A DNA stretch of 64,000 nt, taken from Adiantum capillus-veneris. Its lineage: Eukaryota > Streptophyta > Polypodiopsida > Polypodiales > Pteridaceae. Position numbers and translations under genes: made by a program. The notes below the pieces were generated by a model. That model saw only the letters and a list, made by a program, of their open reading frames with translations. It searched no databases and had not been told where the DNA came from. This document shows positions 45,490 to 56,129 of the stretch, one piece after another. Every line of letters starts with the position of its first letter. Within the stretch, counting starts at the first letter, position 1. The stretch spans positions 16,160,478 through 16,224,477 of the forward strand of contig CM043961.1 of assembly GCA_014529385.2 (NCBI GenBank). Direction: 5' to 3'.

Positions 45490-46326
45490 TGTCACGAGGA
45501 CGTGGCAACTGCTAACCTTAGTTGTTGGTTTCTTTCCGATGATTTTCATTTGATTTCTAAGACCCTCTTTTTGAAGTTGCAAATGGCCGGACATTGTATG
45601 GCCAGTGTGAAACAGTAGTTTCACCCGAAGACGGAAAGTTCGTCGGCGCTAGAATTCGAGTAGTAAAAGGGTGTGTAGGCTCAATTCAAAGTCATTTAGG
45701 TCCCCTCGTCGCACTTAATAAGTCGGTGGATACTAGGAAACTAACTTAAATGAGGCACAGTGCCAAGATGGGATCACCAAGAGAAAATCACCCGAGAACT
45801 GAGCTACATCGCATTTTTGGACGTGGTCCGAGTGGTGAAAAATGGTCAGATGACCAGTGAGAGTCCAATGGAAGCATCTCCTAAAATTTAGGGAGCTGCT
45901 ATTTTGGGCCACAAAATCTGTTCGCGTTATTAGCTTCAGAATGACAAGGGGAACATTTTATTACTCTGCCGCTAAGTCAATTGAGCAACCGGTTGAGATA
46001 TTTGCGTTAAAATAAAACATGGGCTGCATTTTCAGCCGTATGGTGGATTGTTGCAGGTTAAGAGCTATTGTGTGCAAGCTTTCTCCTCTATGTACAGTGA
46101 AGTGCAAGAACTGAAGCCTTACACAGCTTTCACTTCTCTCTCTCTCTCTCCCCCCTACATGCAGCAACATGATGCCCCAAAAGAGGGCCCTTCATTTGAC
46201 CTATGTACAGTTGTGTGGTCTTATGCTTCTGTGCCGAGGCAAGAGCCTCTTTGAGCAGGAACAGGAGTAGCTAATTGCTACTCCAAAAGCAAGCACCGGT
46301 GAGGGTGATAACCTCACCTTACAGAG
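45490..46326 (+). repeat. Truncated 3' LTR of gypsy F (A family)
   Basis: It starts TGTCACGAGGACGTGGCAAC and is similar to LTR A over its length, including GCATCTCCTAAAATTTAGGGA near 45873. It carries a short CT run near 46136-46152 at the same place as the GA/CT tracts of other copies. It is cut where inverted block E begins. Confidence 0.85.
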
Positions 46327-46762
46327 AAAACGCCAGAGTTGTCGCGGGGGTTGGCCTTGCTGAGAAGTTGCCTGTTGAGCAAGGTGCTCCTGCTGCCTCT
46401 TCTCCAGAAAGTGCTAACTCTGGTTTGCTTATATATTAACTTAGCAAAATTACCCTACCTACTTTCCAACAAAAGTCACTTAAAAATAATAAGTGAAAAA
46501 TGTCAAAAATAGGGAAAATAGGTAAAATGCACTAGGAAATTCCCCTGAAGGATTCTGATGGATTCTGATGGGAATGCTTATGATCATGCTGTGTGCAACC
46601 AGAGGATATGCATCTACACTAAGTGTCTGGACATGCACGGTCTGCGAACAGACTCACAAAAGTGCCAGATCACTTCCTATTCTAGATTGACTTGACTGAA
46701 CTAAACCCTGATCATGTTGTAGCTTGTCCACGTACACATAGGGTTGGATGTATCACATGACA
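46327..46762 (-). repeat. Inverted copy of LTR-like block E
   Basis: It is the reverse complement of about 32201-32640, including the terminal TGACACATCCAACCC-like sequence and the TATA region. It is truncated at the side joining gypsy F. Confidence 0.75.
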
Positions 46763-46792
46763 CCCACCAATGCAAACCTTGAGGGCGTTTTC

Positions 46793-47089
46793 TTATTGAA
46801 GTCTTTGTTCACGAAACTCCATTGTTATGCAGATCTGTACTTTGGCAAAGGCGGCCGACTCGGCTTGAGTGACCTTCGCTTCGACTTCTTTTACTTTGTC
46901 AGTGGCGAGATGCAAGATGGAGTCGAAGCGTGCCTCTAGCTTGCTAAGGCGAGCTTTGAGGTCGCGATTTTCCTCCATAACCGGAACAAGGGCCGTTTGA
47001 AGCTGTTCAATCTGAGTGAGCTTGCTCGGGGCTGCTGCGACTGTCGCAAAACTTGGTCGGACCTTTGCTGTGAGCTTTGGGGTATTCAT
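46793..47089 (-). CDS. Small coiled-coil ORF, perhaps an ORF1 N-terminus
   Basis: This open frame of 98 residues starts MNTPKLTAKVRPSFATVAAA and continues as a coiled coil of about 60 residues (LQTALVPVMEENRDLKARLS, then LEARFDSIL). The order of a short basic head with FATV, then a coiled coil, resembles the LINE ORF1-like protein at 8231 (FADI, then a coiled coil), but no RNA-binding part follows. It may be a gene fragment or chance. No function is assigned. Confidence 0.35.
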   Translation of the reverse strand: MNTPKLTAKVRPSFATVAAAPSKLTQIEQLQTALVPVMEENRDLKARLSKLEARFDSILHLATDKVKEVEAKVTQAESAAFAKVQICITMEFREQRLQ

Positions 47090-47099
47090 CCTTGACTTG

Positions 47100-47464
47100 A
47101 CAGTGTGACCAGGTTCTTAGGGCGTAATAACCTTTAGGTTAATAACCTATTAACCTTTAGGTTTACGTTTGGAGGCTCTGCAAACGACGCCACGGGAGAG
47201 GCGGGTTTGGTTAGGGTGGGATGGCGTGAGCAAAGTTGGTCGCGAGAGCAACTGTACGACGGGACAGCAAAGCGAGGGGGCGTGACGAGCAGTGGCGAGC
47301 AAAGAGAGGGCGCGACGAGCCGACGCCTGGACAATGGGGCAGCAAAGCGAGCCGGTTGTGTGGCAGCGAGCAGAACGAGAGGGTTGGCTGTAGCAGGGTG
47401 AGCATGAGCTTGCCCTTCGCTCGGGGGGAGACTCACAAACACAGAGGAGAAGAAGCTAGGGCAG

Positions 47465-47520
<56 letters not shown>

Positions 47521-47560
47521 AAAGAGAGATCTTTCTCTCTAGTGTGCTGAAAATTATTTT
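47100..47560. other. Non-coding stretch with small repeats and a GA microsatellite
   Basis: TAACCTTTAGGTT occurs twice in direct orientation near 47127-47163 and is itself almost palindromic. A GC-rich part follows (47190-47400), and a 53-bp GA run lies at 47467-47519. Open frames on both strands here are Arg/Ala-rich and repeat-driven. Confidence 0.55.
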
Positions 47561-47929
47561 CTCCCGCCACTCAAGCAATTGGCTGAACCGGTTGCGCCTT
47601 AAAAGTCTCGTAAGACCCTCACTCTAACCTCTCTGATGCATCACTAACACCATGAGGATTTGCATCTTCCAAATATACGTTCACTTTCACAATCAAAAGT
47701 AAACACAATGAACTCTTCCCACCACTGGACACATATACATTCAAACATCCACCGCAATTTTAAGACAATACATGAAGTTGGAAGTTTCTTAACTCACAAG
47801 GGATGAGCCTTCAAATTCTTCTCACTTCTCTTGCTTGCAAAAGCAATAATTAGCTTCTATTACTTGCAGTCACGACGCACTCTTAGGACATGATTCCATT
47901 TTACAACACATAATGTAAAGAATATAATA

Positions 47930-48268
47930 GACAGATTCACTAAACAAGCCCATTTTATTCCAGTGTGGAAGACACTTAAAATTGATCACATGGCACCACT
48001 TTTTCTTGCCAAAATCTTTACAGATCATGGAATGCCGAAAACTATTGTCAGCAACATGGACCTAGAATGACAGTAATATTTTGGCAAGCACTTTTTGAAA
48101 ATCTAGGTATCAGAATGGATTTCTCTTCAATCTACCACTATGAAACTGATGGACAAAGCAATGCAGCCAACTTCGCTATTCTTGATTTGCTCAAATGTCA
48201 TATCTCTAAGCAACAAATTGAATGGAAGAAGTATCTACCACTTGTTGAGTTTGCATACAACAATACTT
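47930..48268 (+). pseudogene. Gypsy integrase core fragment of another family
   Basis: Frames carry RFTKQAHFIPVW and ITDHGMPKTIVS-like words, then YETDGQSNAANFAILDLLKC and WKKYLPLVEFAYNNT. These are integrase core blocks found in plant gypsy elements but diverged from A, B and F. At least two shifts and stops break it. Neighbouring sequence holds no other pol domain. Confidence 0.75.
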
Positions 48269-49865
48269 AGAATAAAATCAAATAATAGCAATTTAAATTA
48301 AAAGATTAACAAAAAAAAGCATTGAGGAGATTGAAGTACAAAGCTAACCTTAAGATGTGATGTCAAGATGTTTGCACGTGCCTTGAAGTCACCTTTGTAT
48401 TGTCTTTGAGGTATTCTCCTCATGTAACGATACATCATTGTACTCATACATCAAACCGTCAAAGTCACCGTCACTAGATGGAGGAGTACCAAACAGATCA
48501 TGCATCAATACATCTTTACATGGCTTCTCGCTCACTTCATGATTAGCTCAAGTTTTAACCTTACTAAATGCTTGAAAACTGTGCGGTAAGACAATCCAAA
48601 AAGAAATTTTGGAATGATAAAGTACATCTAAATAATTTTCTTGAAAAGTAAATCAAAAGCTTGTACATAAAAATAGATCCACTAACCGACCCAGCTACAA
48701 AAGCCCCACGACCCATAATTTTGAGCTTCATCGATAGTGTTGTCCCTCCGAAAAATTCATACCATGTTCTTGTCTATGCAAGAGGGACGCCCTGAAAATA
48801 ATGCCACACCACCTTAAAAAAGTGATAACTAGCCACAGGCGAACAAAAACTAGGAAAATTGCGAACCATACGAGTATGGTTGCAACTATGGCAAGTGGTT
48901 CCTCTGCTGCAACCATTATTCTCATAGAAGTCCTTAGGCTATATACTAATATTCTCAGTACCCTATGAACATGCCAAAAAGACATAACCAAAAAACGTCT
49001 ATTCACAATCCTATTCATCTGTTGTAAAAAGTGGAGGGGATTGAAGAGAGCAGAATGGCTGTACGGTTCATTTCTCTATCTACAGACTAGAAGGGGATCA
49101 TCTACTGTGGAGAGTGGAGTGGCTTGTAGAAAGCAGAGTGGCTGTACCGTTCTTGCCTCTATCTGCAGACTAGAAGGGGACCGCCTTTGGACCAATTGAT
49201 GGGCAGCCTACTATTTCTTGGAAGGTAATAGGGACTGTTTTTGCTTGACGTTCCACAAGAGACTCAAGTACCTATTTTGGATTCCCCTGATTGTTGAAAT
49301 ATTGCGCCAAACTCTAACACAAAAAGGTCTTGGTTACAATAATGACAGAAAACTAGCATTATAAGATCTAACACTTAATTTCATTTTCTTAACTTTCAGG
49401 CTCTAAGAATTTCAAGAATTCCACCAGCAAGGGAAATTCGACATCAAAGAGCTTAAAATTGGGTGCCAGTACAGGAGAGCGCACAATGAGATGTCTAAAA
49501 CAGTATATGAGTTGATATAGAGCAAATATCAAGAAAATGTCTGAGGCCTGAGACTGGGATTTTCTTAATCACCCCTAACCCTTTTGTGCCTCCTACTCTT
49601 TATTTCTCTTCTTCTCTCCATGTCTTCCCTCCAGACCGACTGTATTTTCCAAGAACATGAGTATTCCAAAGGGCACACTTAGTGATGAATTCCTGATGCT
49701 GATCATTGTGAGATATATAAACAAGCTAGAGGCTAAAAAGACTGCATTTTTTCCCTCTGGAACATTAGCACACTAGCAAGCACGGTGATCGTACAACAAA
49801 CCGTGCCATCAACAACCCGGCACCTTCGAGGTTATACAAGCAAAAGGCATTGCAAACGTTTGCCA

Positions 49866-49868
<3 letters not shown>
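48269..49868. other. Unassigned 1.6-kb stretch with a local duplication
   Basis: No protein family was recognised. A minus-strand open stretch near 48545-48440 reads MHDLFGTPPSSDGDFDGLMY, which could be a gene fragment, but I could not place it. A roughly 55-bp sequence containing CTATCTACAGACTAGAAGGGG (last base excluded from any match claim) is duplicated about 80 bp apart (49049-49113 and 49129-49196). Confidence 0.45.

Positions 49869-49941
<73 letters not shown>
49869..49941. repeat. (CT)n microsatellite
   Basis: This pure CT run of about 73 bp is the longest in the window. Confidence 0.97.
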
Positions 49942-49944
<3 letters not shown>

Positions 49945-50623
49945 AAACGTACATACCTGTTGCCGTGACCTCGTGAATCTGCTGCCTAGTTGCTGCAAAG
50001 CCAGCACTTAGAGCCTTTGCACACGCCCGTCAAACTGCTCCGCACCGCCCAATCAGGTTGCTTCACCTCGGATTACGGCGCTATGCAGGTTACACACAGC
50101 TTAATCTGGCGACTACGTGGCTCCCTGCTGGCTGCTGTATCAGCGCCATTTCTCGCAACAGTTTGGACGTTCGTGAGTGCCCGGAATAACAAGGCCGTCA
50201 CTAACTCGCCGACGGCGGCACTGCCTGATCAGACCGAGGCAAGGGGAGAGAGAGAGAGAGAGAGCATACCTTACACTCCTTGCGCTATTTTTTATTGCAA
50301 GTATTGGCTCCAAAGAAACGCTGACAAGTAGGTGGCCAAAACGTTCTTTTTGGATTCATTAGAAGGCATCTTCGGAGATCCCGTTTGGAAAAGCGAAGAG
50401 AAGTCGCTCTAAGCCCAAGTCAATATGCCACTTTGGGGATTCCAGAGGAAAAGGAAATCTCTCTTTCGACGCATGGCAAGAAAAATCTCTCTCTCTCTCC
50501 CCCACACGCATGCACACAGACATTAAAATTTCTCTTCTTCTTCTTCTTCTCTCGTTCTCTCCCACACGCGTGCACTCAGAGACGCCCTTGCCTTGCGCAT
50601 TTGTAGCAAAAAGAGCACCTGAT

Positions 50624-50624
<1 letters not shown>
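49942..50624. other. Unassigned stretch between microsatellites
   Basis: The short ORFs here have no recognisable motif. A short GA run (about 50249-50264) and pyrimidine-rich pieces near 50460-50560 continue the local bias. Confidence 0.4.
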
Positions 50625-50711
<87 letters not shown>

Positions 50712-50714
50712 TGT
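50625..50714. repeat. Compound microsatellite (CT)n(GT)n
   Basis: CT at 50625-50694 passes directly into GT at 50695-50714. Confidence 0.97.
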
Positions 50715-51340
50715 ACGCCTGATGCATCAAAGGAAGAAGGAATGCACGATTAGACATGAATGAGCAATGAGCTTAAGGGCACAGAGTCTGACTGCATGCA
50801 GGCGCGAGCAATGGGTCTGTTGGACGGTGTCTATGCAAACATACATGAGGTTTTGACCATGCCCAATCGAAGAAGCATGGTCTCCAAAACAGGGTGGCGA
50901 CCAGCAGGCAACACCTCGGTTTTGGCATCGCCGCAGACGAAGACCATGTCATTGAAGGCGGTCCGCCCATCATTCTATGGATATGTTCCTGCGGAGCTGC
51001 ATGTTTGCATGCACCCAAGGAGACCACTCTCACACAAGGGTTCACTGTTTGGACTAGTCGCAAGATTTTGTAGCGGAGCGCGGGACGAGAGCGGGGGAGG
51101 GGGAGACATGCAGAACGGGTGTATCTCCTCTAGTAGGAGTTACTTTTTAAAAGTTAAGATGTTGTGGAATCTTGCTGGTAAATTAATTAATCGATATGCG
51201 AATAGACCGAGTAGGTAGTATAGTACATGCTCAAAGTTGTGTACAACATCTTAAAATAGCTTCAAAGAGCCTAAAAATTGTGCACAACATTCCATAGGCA
51301 CCACCCCTATATCACTCCCTGCAAGCAGACAATGCCAACA
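50715..51340. other. Unassigned stretch
   Basis: Overlapping ORFs on both strands (50760-51218 plus, 51063-50773 minus) lack any known motif, and neither has a convincing context. I see no other structure. Confidence 0.4.
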
Positions 51341-51349
51341 AAATGGGAA

Positions 51350-51640
51350 AATTATCAAAATACCCCTCTGATTTGATGAAATTCCCAAAACACCCCTCGT
51401 ATTTCAAAAATGGGAAAATTACCAAAATACCCCTCTAATTTGTGGAAATTCCCAAAATGCCCCTCAAATTTCAAAAATTATGTCATAAATTCCCAAAATG
51501 CCCTTCAAATTTTCCAAAATTACCAAAATACCCCTCTGATTTGTGGAAATTCCCAAAATGCCCCTCAAATTTCAAAAATTATGTCATAAATTCCCAAAAT
51601 GCCCTTCAAATTTTCCAAAATTCCCAAAATACCCCTGCTT
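51350..51640. repeat. Tandem repeat, 101-bp unit built of shorter AT-rich phrases
   Basis: TGTCATAAATTCCCAAAATG starts at 51481 and again at 51582, with matching flanks. The unit is itself made of variants of TTCCCAAAATGCCCCTCAAA. Two good units and degenerate pieces on the left are present. The strand-biased composition (C runs on one strand) is notable. Confidence 0.9.
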
Positions 51641-51769
51641 GTGAAATTAAATTTGTCCAAAGATAAAAAAAATTTGTAGCTTTTCATAAGAAAACTCATA
51701 TCTTTAGACATAATTGCCATTTTTTGTGAGGTAATTTGTGACAAATTACATATTTCTTAAATGGTGACA

Positions 51770-52870
51770 TATTTGAGGAAGTTTATGTAGCGCAGCCTCG
51801 CGGTTTTGTCAATAAAGGACGCGAAGATAAAGTGTGCAAATGTAAGAAATATTTGTATGGGTTGAAGCAGTCTCCTAGTACTTGGTATGAGAAAGCTACC
51901 ACTCATTTGGTTAAACGAGGCTTTTGTAATAGTCCAATAGAAAGCACTTTGTATGTTAAGCGCGAGGGTGATGTATTTAATTCAATGCTATTTTCAAGAT
52001 AAAAGACTTGGGGCTTTTGCATCATTACTTGGGCATACAGTTCAAGCAATGTGATGATGGTATTGCATTGTGTCAAACAAACTACATAGAGACATTCCAT
52101 GTAAGTTTGGACTTGAGGACTACAGACCTATTGTACTCCCATGGAGTTAGGTTTAAAGTTAATTCTTCATGATATTGGTGATCCAGCCAATGTCACTCTT
52201 TATTAGATTGTTGTCAATGCCTTATTTATGTGTGCAATACGAGGCCAAATACTTAGTTTGTAGTCTCACAGATTAGCAGATTTATGCATATCCCAGGGTC
52301 TAAGCATTTGTAGGCTATCAAGAGGTTTTTCGCTACTTGAGTGGCACTTTACATCTTGTCTTGTTTTATCCCAAGGGGGGATCATTGCAACCAAATGTAC
52401 ATGCTTTTTTGGACTCAGATTGGGATGGTTGTTATGGCACGGGAGAGTCCACAAGTGGTTTTTGTTTCATGCTCGGCAATTCATACATATTGTGGTTGAG
52501 CAAGAAGCAACCTACAATGGCCACTTCCAATTTTGAAGCTGAATAGAAGGCAATCTTCACAATGAAGGTTAAGTGTGTATGGCTCAGATGCCTTATGGCT
52601 GATTTGGGTGTTGGATAGAACACTGCCAACATCATAACACTGACAACTAGAGCACATTCGCAATTCCAAGAAACCCAGTTTTTCATGCTCGCACAAAGCA
52701 CATTGAGGTGCATTATCACTATGTCAGAGAGAGACTCTCAGTAGGAGAGATTAACTTGGCTTATGTGCCAACATAGGAAAACCTTGCATTTCTTTTTACA
52801 AAGGTATTGCCTCGTGAGAAGTTTGAAGCTTTTTGCAAAGCTTTTGGCTTACTCCCCTTTGATGAATCAT
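51770..52870 (+). pseudogene. Ty1/copia RT and RNase H relic
   Basis: In order: YGLKQSPSTWYEKA (51856-51897, the RT thumb lead-in), FLDSDWDGCYGTGESTSGFC and LWLSKKQPTMATSNFEAE (52405-52546, the RNase H core), HARTKHIEVHYHYVRERLS (near 52690), and LPREKFEAFCKAFGLLPF (52808-52862, the end of pol). Several stops and shifts and a loss of the RT palm make it dead. It is not closely related to the young copia element. Confidence 0.88.
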
Positions 52871-52946
52871 CGTGTCCTCAGGGCATGACACTTCCCTATA
52901 CACTATGTGCCAGCTCTTGTTCACCGCATGACTCCCACGGGGGATT

Positions 52947-53172
52947 GCTACCATATATGAGGTAGTGATGTGTGTGAACACACTTAGGACCATCAAGGCA
53001 TTTGTTCCCTCACTAGGGGTTTTTTTTCCCGCGTGCATTGTATATACGCCTGTTATTCTAGGGCTAACTTATCGTTCAATTGTGCATTAAGCAATATACT
53101 CTCTGTTGTGTGCCTTGAACTTCTTCATCTTCTCCAAGTTGTGTGTGCTTCCATGCAACCCTAATTCCAACA
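52947..53172 (+). repeat. Possible 3' LTR of the copia relic
   Basis: The purine-rich GGGGGAT just before 52947 looks like a polypurine tract. The block starts TGCTACC, has a TATA-like TGTATATACG near 53038, and ends TTCCAACA. No partner LTR is present, so the limits are tentative. Confidence 0.5.
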
Positions 53173-53483
53173 CATCCTTATGCAATGGCAGGTTTTGATG
53201 GGAATCATAAAGGATTTTCTTTGGCTCAAAGAGGTATCTTATGGAAATTTCATCTCTTATTTGCATACTCGATGTCCCATTTTTTAATGATCTCTACTTC
53301 TTGCTATTTTTAAATTAAAGGTATTCCTAATGGATTCAAAAAAAATAAAAGGTATTCCTAATTCAAGATTCCCTCAATAACAAAAAAAAACAATGCGCTA
53401 GTCTAAAGCATGAGGCAACATGCAATGACAAAGCACGTAGATTTGCAATAGTATTAGTTGGACGTGACAAGGACGAATACAAC

Positions 53484-53532
<49 letters not shown>

Positions 53533-53890
53533 ACTTTAAAGAGAAGAAAACGCTAAAGAGAAAAAAAAAGGACAAGCGAAACACAAATATACAATGTGAA
53601 GTCGACCACCTCTTTATATCACAAAAGGTCTTTTGACTTTCCACCTTCATCCATCTTTTCATTTCCTAAACTCACCCTTCACTTACTCACTCAATATGTT
53701 TTGAAAGGCTTTTTATTTTTCCAAGATAGGGGAGACCTAATGTCTGTTTCATGAATAATTCTAGCCATTTGGAAGGAAATAATGTCATAGCCTTCTTTAT
53801 CATAGAATTTGGTATAGGTGGCTTCATTCACAATGACCTTTCGAGCTTGTAGTCTTCTTTGAGGAGACTGTCACGACCTAAAGCTCCACA
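53173..53890. other. Unassigned AT-rich stretch with a GA microsatellite
   Basis: It contains a 43-bp GA run (53487-53529) and a repeated phrase AAAGGTATTCCTAAT (near 53318 and 53348). No coding sequence was recognised. Confidence 0.45.
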
Positions 53891-53899
53891 CATCTAAAT

Positions 53900-55247
53900 A
53901 TGAGCTTTGGATTAACGTCGTGTAAGGACTTTTGGCCCATTTACTGTTGCAAAATCAAACTCCTCAATAGTTTTTCTATTAAGATCCTTATAGCTCTGAT
54001 CTTTTAGACTCCCTCTCATAGTCGTTTCCTTATGATGTGAGTACATATGGCCATAACCCCAATTGTGAGCCATCAAAATTGTTGTCTTTTTCAAAGTCTA
54101 CTATTACAAATATGTGTTTGTACTCAATCCTATAGGATGTGACTACTATTTGCTCCTAGCATCCACATAGGCTTTTCCACCTAGCCATTTGGTAATTGCA
54201 GTTTCATTTGTGTTTTGCACACAGCTCAATTTTCCCAACTTTTTCAAGTTTTTTTGGTAGCAATGACTACGCCTACTCCACTATAAAAAATAACCAAAGT
54301 TTTGAAGTCTTTGTTTCCCATGGATAGTGTTGTGTTTCCTTGTTTGCTCTTACAATAGTCACCCACTTTGTTAACAGGTACTAGCTCTATGTTTTTCATT
54401 GTGTGTTTTGTTTTCTTTGTCTTTGATTCCATGTCCTTGAATGAAATCTCAATACCCACTCTTCCCAAGTTCCTACCACTTCAACCCATACATGTGGTCT
54501 AATTTTTAGCAATTCTGCTTATTTTATAGTGCATTAGATAGGAGTAGACAATAGCTCTTGTAAAATCCTTAAGTTGATCATTCTGAACATTGTTTTCCAT
54601 AATGAGAGTACAGCTCTCACTTTGAGTTTGTCTTTGCACTCTCTTATATACGATGGTAGAATCTTTAATGTGTGCAATTGTTTTCTATGCAAGCTACACA
54701 AAGTCACCATAAAGTGACTAGAACTGCAAGATTTGGTGTTCATGCTCTACGTTTATCTCTAGAATGTGAGTGAATTCATACGTTACACATTCTTCCTTTG
54801 TATTCTTAATCTCTTCCTATTATTTTTTTGGCCATAGTTCCTCTATATGTGGGACATGTGCCATTTAATGTGATCTCGAGGCATCCCTGATATTGACAAC
54901 ATCTAGTCGCATGTTTGGTTAGAGTTTGGTTTGAGGAGATATTTCAAAAACCTTCTCCTTAAGTAATGTATGTTCAACTCTTTGATGTTTGTTTAAGAGG
55001 TGGAATGGAAGGAATAGGCTCAATAAAGTTTTGTGTAGTCTCGATCAGTTTTCTACACATTTCCAGCCTTTGTTGCTCAACTTTAAGATGAGAACATATC
55101 AACTATCTTTGTTCCAATGTTTGGTTCGAATTTAGTTTGGCCTCATAGGCTTCCAATCAAGCATTAAACAACTCCAAGACTTTGTCAACCAACACAAATC
55201 CTCCTAATTAACTAATCGTTGAGAATTTGTTTGGCTCCGCCATGAAA
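53900..55247 (-). pseudogene. Decayed coding sequence of unknown family
   Basis: An ATG near 55243 opens MAEPNKFSTIS. In other frames there is a helical, Leu/Glu-rich stretch (VDKVLELFNA, then HLKVEQQRLEMCRKLIETTQ), and later fragments such as GRVGIEISFKDMESK (54468 down). Upstream lies a CT-rich leader and a TATATATA-like sequence near 55361. It may be a retroelement gag gene or a dead host gene. I recognise no family. Confidence 0.3.
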
Positions 55248-55267
55248 TTGCATGTAGTGTAGATGAG

Positions 55268-55456
55268 TGTGTGTGGGATGTAGTGCGGGAGAGGGAAGAG
55301 GAGAAGAGAGTGTGTTCTATGGGTGGAGTAGACCTCCAGGTAATGAGGAGCCCCTTATTCATTGTGTATATATAGTATAAGGAAAGGTATGGTTAGTGGG
55401 TGGTTGGATAGCGGACGCTCGACCCTTGACAAAGGCACAACGCCTTTACCCTAACA
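55268..55456 (-). repeat. Copia-type LTR start with polypurine tract (minus strand)
   Basis: On the minus strand AAGTGGGAGGT (55471-55457) is followed by TGTTAGGG, the same 17-base junction GTGGGAGGTTGTTAGGG as in the young copia element. A TATA-like stretch lies at 55361-55376. The far end of the LTR is not defined. After the first bases it does not resemble the 300-bp copia LTR. Confidence 0.5.
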
Positions 55457-55548
55457 ACCTCCCACTTAAAGAAGAATGTGTCAATAAGTGGGTACTACTA
55501 GCTAAACTACTAGTATGTACAAGAAACAAGGTGAGAGAATCTCTCAAC

Positions 55549-56124
55549 CTACGGCCATCGCCTTGAAGAATTATCTACATGCAAGCGTATCAACTCTAGT
55601 GATAGGCGAGCATGCATATCCATGTTAGAGCCTGGATGTAAATCCCATAGACAACACTCTATGGTCTTCATAGCTCCACAATGCATCATGCTAGTGTTTG
55701 TCATCGTATGATTGACAATACCTGCTACAAATGCTCCCACTATAGCTGCTAGGTTAGGCCTCGATACTAGTAGGTTGTACATGGGATGCCTAAATGCTGA
55801 CAAAATCATTGCAAATCTAGTTATCCTAGCCTCCCCTACACTACATGCACGCATTGCATCATCAAGACTACTCATCACGTATGGATGTGCCATCGTTGAC
55901 ACTGTATGGCTATGTCTCTCTCACCCATAGGCAGAAACCATGCATCTTGGTATCAACTCATCAACCTCTAGCATGAGCGTATCAAAGAACTCCATGTCTA
56001 TAATCTCTGTGTGTGTCTCTAGGGACCATGCCCACTTTACCTCTACCTTCGTAGACTCTAACAACTCTTGATGTGTCTCATTAGAGCACTTGTTGGACGG
56101 ATACGCCGCGATGGACGTCAACAC
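55549..56124 (-). pseudogene. ORFs upstream of the copia-type polypurine tract
   Basis: Two minus-strand frames (56124-55921 and 55902-55549) sit where the end of copia pol would be expected. The words LLVSRPNLAAIVGAFVAGIV and MMHCGAMKTIECCL vaguely parallel the ATRPDIAFAVGVVSRYM and HWEAVKCIL blocks of copia pol, but catalytic motifs are absent. The assignment is weak. Confidence 0.25.
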
Positions 56125-56129
56125 AGCGA

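Larger units (their letters stand above)
44036..46326 (+). mobile_element. Gypsy F fragment: integrase and 3' LTR
   Basis: It starts abruptly at 44036, head to head with fragment G, with the sequence leading into the integrase core. It runs through the chromodomain-like tail, an untranslated region, a polypurine tract and the first 840 bp of an A-family LTR, which is cut at about 46326. It is the plus-strand counterpart of the left part of element A. Confidence 0.85.

Noticed and set aside
50760-51218. 152-residue plus-strand ORF
   Set aside because: It has no motif, is overlapped by an equally open antisense frame, and lies in unassigned repeat-flanked DNA. I could not support it as a gene.
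3641-53529. CRISPR array or telomere-like tandem repeats
   Set aside because: The only regular short repeats are GA/CT microsatellites, the 101-bp unit and the 285-bp palindrome array. No repeat-spacer pattern or TTTAGGG array was seen.
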